Positions 57,259 to 64,000 of a stretch of 64,000 nt of DNA are shown piece after piece. Position numbers and translations under genes: made by a program. Origin of the DNA: Massariosphaeria phaeospora (taxonomy: Eukaryota; Ascomycota; Dothideomycetes; Pleosporales). The first letter of the stretch is position 1, and each line of letters opens with the position of its first letter. Below the pieces are notes generated by a model, which was given only the letters and a program-made list of their open reading frames with translations, made no database searches and was not told where the DNA came from. The stretch spans positions 2,108,001 to 2,172,000 of the forward strand of contig JAADJZ010000002.1 of assembly GCA_011032825.1 (NCBI GenBank). Reading direction: 5' to 3'.

Positions 57259-57823
57259 ATGGCCGCACAAACAGCCCCATGGTCAACGCGACTACGAGGT
57301 GCGTACAGGGTATATTTCCCATCTCAACGGCCGCTGCACAACGAGCTGATCACGTTGTCTAGAGCACTGTCAAGTCCGGCAACTAGGCGAGCCGTCATGG
57401 CAGGACATATCCGACCGGCGCGGTAAGTAAGCCTAGCCTCGTTACCTCACGGCATCGTTTAGCGCGAGTGGGGTGTCGTGTCGTCCCTCGTCCCTCGTCC
57501 CACGCACTAGCTCCGCTTCAGTAGCATCTTCCATGCTTGATTCGGATGATCCCCCCTCTCACTTTTCAGCTCTCCATCGTCATCTTTGTATGTATAAGTG
57601 CTGACATATGGCTGGCTGGCTTACAGGCGGTCGCACAGCGTGGTCAAGCGTCGTGGCGCTTCCCGGGGGAACTACGTACCCAGCGCGCTTTTGGTACGAC
57701 GGTGCCTACATGGAACAAGCTCGCGAAGATGCTGCTGAGATGGCGCTGAGACACCTCACCGGTACGCTGAACACAGCGGTGGAACCGCCCCCCGCGAGCT
57801 TCTACGTGCGAGGGAGCCAGTAG
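57259..57823 (+). CDS. Small dsRBD-like protein, three exons
   Basis: A 98-residue protein hidden by introns: exons 57259..57298, 57363..57422 and 57627..57823. Introns are 64 bp (GTGCGT..TCTAG) and 204 bp (GTAAGT..TTACAG). Splicing yields a first helix region (WSTRLREHCQVRQLG), EPSWQDISDRRGGRTAWSSV, a beta strand, ARFWYDGAYMEQAREDAAEM and ALRHL. The order helix, three strands, closing helix with REDAAEMAL resembles the double-stranded RNA-binding domain and small fungal proteins of this type that I remember. The closing helix lacks the lysine-rich KKxAK motif of canonical RNA binders, so RNA binding is uncertain. Without splicing exons 1 and 2 read into stops, and only the last exon shows as an open frame, beginning at an ATG inside intron 2. 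Phases of all junctions agree. Confidence 0.78.
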
Positions 57824-60800
57824 CCAGTAGCCAGTTCCGTTGAGTGGAGTGGAGTCGAGTTTCTGCCAACGAGGCTGGTGCACACAAGCACGGCACGGCA
57901 CACGCAGCGCATGGCCTGAAGACAATGGGAAAAGTACGCAAGGAAGCACGCTTTGGGCGCTTTTAGAGTCTGGCATATCTCACATCATATACTAGGGAGG
58001 AGGAGGAGAGAAGACTCGATTTACATGTGGTATACGGATTGGATTGGTCTAGTCATTTTCTGTACTGGTCTGGCTTGACTGCTTCTCCTGTATTTCAATT
58101 ACGCCAGGCGTTTGGGCTCACTCGGCGGTAACCTGTCTGTCTGTCTGTTTACTATGTTGTATGTATGTGCGCATACCCTCTTGGTATCTTGGTCACGTCA
58201 GCTTCTTTTATTCTTTCTGCCAATGACATGTATGTCTCCAGCCGTCTGACGGTTCCCCAAAGCTGAACAGGAACTTTCGTTGACTCATTGTCTCCTCTAG
58301 GCTCTTACCATCAGCTATAAGGCAGACGTGGAGCTGTCACATCCGCAATAGGCTAGGCTAGCTCGTGCGCTAAGTTACTAATTGTCACACCTACCTACAT
58401 TTCCACTGCTCTCTCTCCTCGCCATCATCCCTCCCAACATTTGCGTCGCTGTTTGTTTTCTAGCGGATACTGTCTAATGCGAGCCCTTTTCGGCCCACCC
58501 ACACCTACTTTCGGCCCGGCATGCCTGCTGCACTCACGGCCCGGGGGTAGGGTTTTCTGCCGAGCCACCATCATCTCGCCAATCACCATTCATTATGTCT
58601 CGGGGCGTATAGCACGGGTAGGTATATGTTGTGTTCGAAATCGCCTAGCTCGGCTCATCGAAATGGGATGGGGAGAGAACACGACGCGACTCAACTGGCA
58701 CTAGCTTAGCTTAGCTGGGCTGGGCTGGCGGACTGCGGATAGAGGCGATTGGGGGCCGGGGAGCCTATTCGCACTGCCAGCAGAGAAGGCAACTCAACTC
58801 GATCGGCGATCGTTAAGTTTGTGTCGTTTCTAGAATTGTTGTCCAGATATGAGAGAAGTTCCTTTCCTGTTGTTTTGAGGCCAACATTCAGCTTGTATTC
58901 AAGAGTATGGTCATCCACGAGACGGAATTGAGAAGGGATTTCCGACACATCGGAAATGGGTATCTCGCCAGTCGACTGTCAGAGCGACACGCTGTAAATT
59001 CTGATTCGATACTCTTGTGTTGAGGGTACTCTTGCAATATCTACCGCAGCACAGGGAGCTATCCAGGGCTTCTCCATCAATTACACGCACCTCTACATGG
59101 ACTCACCAGACTTCGGATGGGTGGGCGTGTACGAACCGTATGTCACTAAAGTATTGCCGGCCTAACAGAGCTCAGTCTACGTCTCTTGGTCCGTCTACGG
59201 TTGGATTAACATCAAGAATGCAACATTGCTTTGTACTAGACTTCAAGTCTCTTTACTCAAACGAGACAACGGCATATTGTCCCTGCTTCGATTTGGGTCA
59301 AACTGCAGGTCCATGGGCTTCACTGATACTGCATGTCAATTATGCTGCTGGCCGGTACATCTGCGGCAAGGGCGGCAAGTGGCCTTCGAGCTGAACTAGC
59401 GAAGCGTCGCCACTAACGGGACGCTGCTAAGGCTCTCTGCGGGCGGCCTACTTGATGTTGAGATAGATCCTTCATCTTGAGCTACCAACAGGGCGTTGAC
59501 AGCGCGAGCTTATCGATCTTTTAGTGTAAGGGCCATCCTCAGGGTCTAGACGCATCTTCAAGCTTCGTTGAGGCATATTCATCATGGCCGAAACTATATT
59601 GCCTTCATCTTAGCGCACTGAGCTTTCCAATGGCTCTCGACACGTCGACACGGGGCACTATGTCTTGCAGATTCGCATCGCCAGTCTTTGGGACTGAGAT
59701 TCACCACGTTTCCAACGCGGGCTGGCAGCAAACCACGACTGCTCTCGGTTGCCACCTGCGTGGATTACATGCGGGTTGTTACCTAACTTGTTCCTGCGCG
59801 AGTTGGGCCTCAACATATATTTTCTATACGACCTGCGCTACCACTGTACCTATATCGCTTCTCATTCGACGTGTTGGCGCCTGTCTTGTTTTGCAGCCGA
59901 TGCTACATCTCCGCGGGCGTGGACGGGCGTGGAATGTAACCCAAAACTCTTCCTCCCAACGCTTTCGGTTCTCCGACGAGAAACTCGAACCTCGACACTT
60001 ACCGCACGGTAGAGCAGTGGCCAGAACAACTCCCGAGATTCCAGCTCTTCAATTCTACTTCTTTCAGACTCGAAGCTCGCAAGGAAAGCTGGCCGAGGGG
60101 CATTCGTACCTTGTTCTAATCGACGGATGCCCGTAACTAAGATCACAATCGAAGAAACGGCAAGTTTCGGTAATCTTGTCGCAATCATAAGCGAATCGAC
60201 CAATTCGAGTGTCACTTCTCGAACGCTGAATCGCGGGCATGCCCATGATACCGCATCTGGCTACTATTGCATGACGAATGTATGTATGACTATGGCACGC
60301 CTCGCCAACGCAAGAGACAAAAGAAAAAGCAGCTACGGCCCAAACGGAAGTCCTACCGCTGCTTCCGCCATGGCTCCATGCTCAAAAGCGCCTTGCTGAA
60401 CGCGTTCGCTGTCATTCGGCGCGATGCGCAAACTGGCCCGCGTGGTGCGCTGGTTCGCTCCAATACAGGTGTTAGTGGACTGTTGCATCTGGTGTGCGGA
60501 GTAAAAACTCGCTATTTGTTGGTTTTCAATTAAAGCCCACGTATAGCTAGTTTGGTGTCTTGTCATTGGCAGTGTACATCCACTGTATCGTCATGCGCTG
60601 AGCATCACGTGGAGTGGACGCGGCCCGGATCACTTGCACCGTGCATAGTACGGCCCGATCAGAACCCCTTTGGCCCTCCTCGCTTTCTAACCCTTCCTAG
60701 CTGCACAGTGGTTGTGCACTCTCCTCCACTCCTCGCGCTCCGTAACACCTCTTCCCACCCTGAAGCTCTCCATCAAAGCTTCACTGCTGAGCCGTCGACC

Positions 60801-62745
60801 TGGTTGTATCCTGAACCTCAGCCTCTTCCATCATCGCTCATCTCGCCAGTTGCCATTTCAACAGCTCGCTATGCCGCGCACGCAGAACCGATCCTGTCCG
60901 AACGATACAATCTACCAAACGCCTGCATACGGGCGCGAAACGTGCCAGATATACACTTCAACGGTTGCCAGTGTCGTCGGTGTCGAGGACCCATCAGTCG
61001 ACCGACTTCATTGCCGCACACCGATCTTGCGGGCCTACATCTAGGTTTTCGGAACGGAATCGGCTACAAGTCATGCAACACCCCGATACCGAAGTACTTC
61101 ATCGTTGAGACGCTAGGAAGACTTCGATGATACACTGAATAATGTCTCTAATCCTGAACAAGGGCTGGCGCACTTCAGAAACCAAGGCTGCACCGGAGAG
61201 GGTACATAACCAGATCACATCATTCCGGCAGCATGATAGCACATGGAGCATCCCCGACGTTCCAACTAAACCTGTGCCTTCAGTACAATCTGCAACAGAG
61301 ATTCACCGCCTTCCAGAAAGCCAACCTTGCCGCTGCAAAGCGCCATCCCATCTAGTCTGGGAATCGATATCCAAGTCGTTCGACCACAGCTACCAGATCA
61401 TTAGCAGTTACTACTCAAGCTCAACTTGAAGCTCTTCCGGTAGGTCAATATCACTGACTACGCAACAGATTCGACTGCACTACATCTTTCGAACGAGTCC
61501 CGAAGCGCTGAAAGCGAATCATAGATTGGACGTGTCATTCCCAGCCCGAGACGCAAGGCATGTCGGCCAATATACCCACCTCTTCGAGGTTGCCAACGCG
61601 CAAACACATTGCTCGGCGATGTTCCATCCGATCCGATCCGGCAGACCGACCCTCAAGATCGTCAAATTCTGAGTTACCTCCAATGACATGAGATCGAGAA
61701 CTCTTCGTGGCGTTGCGCGAGAACACCTACCACAAGAAGAACACGGATGGCAACTCAACTCAGGAAACAACATCCAATGTCTAAGAGTGCGAACTTCCAA
61801 CGTTGGAGGGGACTGCGCGTCTCCAAAGCGCCACCCGTACGGGCTACATGGTACCCGGGAACGGTATGATGATTGCCGAAAGGGTAGGGTTCCGATATAA
61901 AAAGAACTCGACAGCCCGGCGGGTTATAACATTGCACTCACTGTATGCAGAGGCGATCCTTTACGAGCAACCGCGTCTACTCGAGACCGACGGCCACATG
62001 GTCGAATTCATCGTCAAAGTACCCATACCTCACGCCGTCGAAGTTTTCAGTAGCAGTTCAGCCCAGTCGGCCCGCCTCCACAAGCCGAGTCATGTTCGAC
62101 CGTCTCCTGCATATGAGCTTCGGGCCTCTGCGAACGGACGGCGTTTATCTCGGCTCGCCGCTGCACTTCCCGCACGGATTTGGCGCTCGAGCCGCGAGCA
62201 CTACTCGTATTCGTCCTAATTGCATGCGCCAGTGCCGGTAGCAGGCAGATCATCGACCGGGCGGGCCGGGGCCATGCCGAGCTGCCGGCAGTGTCGTGGC
62301 CCTGAACCCCTGAGCCCGCACGCTAGGGGGTTCTTGCCCCCAGTGCTGCTTCATGAATACCTAGAGAGCGGGCGAACAGGGCAGGCTTCCAAGTTGCAAG
62401 TCTTCGCTGGAAGCAGCCTCTAAGATCTGTACTCCAGATTACTTTCGAGTTACGGAGCAATCATGCTATAACGCCTCCAGCGCGCGCAAGCGTCCAAGCC
62501 TGTAGATAAACAACAATCGATAGTTGCCCTGGGAACGACGGATCAAACAGCGCTACGAGCGTCTGCGTCAACTTACACTCAGTGCTACCACTCAGATATC
62601 GCACGACTCAGTGACAGTTCCGTGCAGTTCAGAGATCGCAAAGTAACTCTTTGCGGATTCACGTCCGCAGCAGGTAGGTGGTTGTGGTTCCGTTCGTTTA
62701 AACTTTTTTCGTTCACCGTTCAGCGGGCGTCGGCTTCCGAGCCGA
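57824..62745. other. Gene-poor 4.9-kb stretch
   Basis: No gene could be closed. Short stretches read like protein: a minus-strand frame at about 58706-58974 and a plus-strand frame at about 61469-61673 preceded by a good acceptor (CTGACTACGCAACAG). Neither has a credible start or partner exons, so decayed or unresolved multi-exon genes are possible. Confidence 0.4.
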
Positions 62746-63036
62746 ATGTGGTTTTTCTCACTATTTATCTCGCTTATCGGTATGCTTTACTTTCATCCGG
62801 CTGGCGCGCAGAGAGGAGGATGCCGCTGTGCCTGTAAGTCAGTGGAGTATTCGTACACGGAGTTCAAGAGCGGGTTTGGGTGTGCTGAAGTTATTGGAGT
62901 AAATGTAGACTCGACAGATCCCGTAATTGCCGCCTGCTGTCCTGTCCCACTTTGGGTCGGTAGCAGTGTGCACATTTCCTATCAGATCAAAAGTCCTGGC
63001 GAGCTCATTGCTCTATTTGTTTTCAGCGGGAGGTGA
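62746..63036 (+). CDS. Possible small secreted cysteine-rich protein
   Basis: A single open frame of 96 residues. The first 21 residues (MWFFSLFISLIGMLYFHPAG and one more) form a convincing signal peptide, cleaved before QRGGC. The mature part is about 75 residues with six cysteines (CRCAC near the new N-terminus, GFGCAE and AACCP) and beta-strand-like stretches (VIGVNVD, PLWVGSSVHISYQI, ELIALFVF). No family was recognised. A GTGAGT donor overlaps the stop codon, so a further exon is possible, but I found no acceptor giving a sensible continuation. It could be an effector-like secreted protein or a chance frame. Confidence 0.4.
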   Translation: MWFFSLFISLIGMLYFHPAGAQRGGCRCACKSVEYSYTEFKSGFGCAEVIGVNVDSTDPVIAACCPVPLWVGSSVHISYQIKSPGELIALFVFSGR

Positions 63037-63576
63037 GTGGGCGGTTCGTTATGTGGAGCGTACACTCGGAACTGGAGCCATGGTTCGTTTCGTCAAGATA
63101 AAACTCTTATCAGATCGCGTCTTTGGTCATCTTCGCCTCTTCGCAAACCCATACACCAAAACTCCCCTCAAGATACTTACTTACTATAGCGCCAACGGCA
63201 CTGTACGACAACAGCCAATTCCTAGCCATTACAGGCAACGAGGTACTCTTCTAATATCCTCGGTAACCACGTCCAAGCTAAAGCGTAGCGTTTGGCAAAC
63301 AGGATATTGATTGCACTCATTGGTGAAGCGTCTTTGCGCGTTTTTTCCACGTCTACCCCACACCGACTCATTTCCAGGACGGGCACATCAGGATCAGAAT
63401 AGACAGCTACCCCTCGCCTAGGTAGACTTAAGACCTCATCCACCACCTAGCTAAACCTCAAGGCTGTTGCTCAACAACTTCTCCAGCCTAGCTTCATTAG
63501 TGACTTAACGCCCTCCAAGACCGCGTCCGAGTCGTCACTCTCCCCCGGCAACACCCTACAGCCACTCTTTCGCAAG
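63037..63576. other. Intergenic stretch before the esterase gene
   Basis: It should hold the promoter of the plus-strand gene starting at 63577. No coding sequence was recognised. Confidence 0.45.
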
Positions 63577-64000
63577 ATGGCCGACTCGATCCACGCCATC
63601 GCTCCATCGGTCAAGCACACCCATACCATCGTCTTCCTCCACGGCCGAGGAGGCACGGGCCCAGAATTCGAAAGCGAACTCTTCGAAAGCCAGGACAGCG
63701 GCGACCGATTCTTCACAGACATCTTCCCGGGCGTCAAATGGGTATTCCCCAGCACCGCAACGAGCTACGCGGAGACCGAGCAAGAAGACATGCACCAGTG
63801 GTTCGACATGGCTTCCGTGCAGCGCCCGAACGAGCGACCCGAGATCCAGAAACCAGGATTGAGCAAAAGTGTGCATTATCTGCTGTCGATTGTGGAGATG
63901 GAGGCCCGCACAGTTCCGCTGAACCACATCGTACTTGCGGGCATCAGCCAGGGCTGCGCGACGGCGATTTTCGCTCTTCTGTGCTGCGGCGTGCAGCTAG
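63577..64000 (+). CDS. Acyl-protein thioesterase / carboxylesterase-like hydrolase (partial)
   Basis: The 5' part of an alpha/beta-hydrolase gene that runs off the right edge. 141 codons are open from the ATG in a good context (CGCAAGATGG). Landmarks: strand and oxyanion region HTIVFLHGRGGTGPEFE, VKWVFPSTATS, HQWFDM and the nucleophile elbow LAGISQGCATAI with the catalytic Ser in GISQG. This order matches the phospholipase/carboxylesterase (acyl-protein thioesterase) family, which removes palmitate from proteins or hydrolyses short esters. The catalytic Asp and His lie beyond the window. The protein would be cytosolic. The fungal subgroup with HGRGGTG is often simply called carboxylesterase, so deacylation of proteins is not assured. 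Confidence 0.88.
   Translation, partial: MADSIHAIAPSVKHTHTIVFLHGRGGTGPEFESELFESQDSGDRFFTDIFPGVKWVFPSTATSYAETEQEDMHQWFDMASVQRPNERPEIQKPGLSKSVHYLLSIVEMEARTVPLNHIVLAGISQGCATAIFALLCCGVQL

Overview
This window looks like nuclear DNA of a filamentous ascomycete (Pezizomycotina, probably Dothideomycetes). The clues are short introns of about 46-80 bp with GT..CTAAC/CTGAC..AG signals, a VIB-1/XprG-type NDT80 factor, a Zn2Cys6 activator, NmrA-like reductases, a GH5 secreted glycosidase and a fungal P450. I find no rRNA, tRNA, CRISPR array or complete transposon. The order-level placement is inference.

Layout. At 1.6-8 kb, all on the minus strand, lie cystathionine beta-synthase (CYS4 type), an NmrA/isoflavone-reductase-like protein and a Zn2Cys6 transcription factor. 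At 10.8-11.8 kb (minus) is the beta subunit of the signal recognition particle receptor. At 13.2-16.1 kb (minus) is a four-exon VIB-1-like NDT80 regulator with a 13-nt first coding exon. From 16.1 to 27.9 kb I see no convincing protein gene: a GC-rich stretch is followed by a tandem array of promoter-like modules (24.3-26.4 kb). From 28 to 36 kb are a protein kinase with a duplicated proline-rich tail, a secreted protein made of two copies of one domain, a small hypothetical protein and a large uncharacterised fungal-family protein. From 38 to 50.4 kb is a run of secreted and oxidative enzymes: GH5 glycosidase, DUF1772 membrane protein, NmrA-like reductase, SnoaL/NTF2-like protein, FAD monooxygenase and P450. 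From 54.4 to 64 kb are a conserved fungal protein, a three-exon dsRBD-like small protein that is easy to miss, a possible small secreted cysteine-rich protein, and the start of an acyl-protein thioesterase-like hydrolase cut by the window edge.

How they relate. The left third is mostly housekeeping (sulfur amino acid metabolism, SRP-dependent targeting) plus regulators. The 38-50 kb block resembles a tailoring or catabolic island, but no polyketide synthase, NRPS or terpene synthase is visible, so a pathway is only suggested.

The most unusual object is the 24.3-26.4 kb array. Six diverged modules in the same orientation, 311-421 bp apart, each carry a TATATAAG-type TATA box (two copies diverged), a pyrimidine tract, a CAAGTCnAGTTGAG-like block and an ATGGTG placed 86-101 bp after the TATA box. 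The downstream reading frames are short and not conserved. This looks like a family of tandem small transcription units rather than protein genes. Gene models were made by reading splice sites by eye, so exon edges need transcript support.
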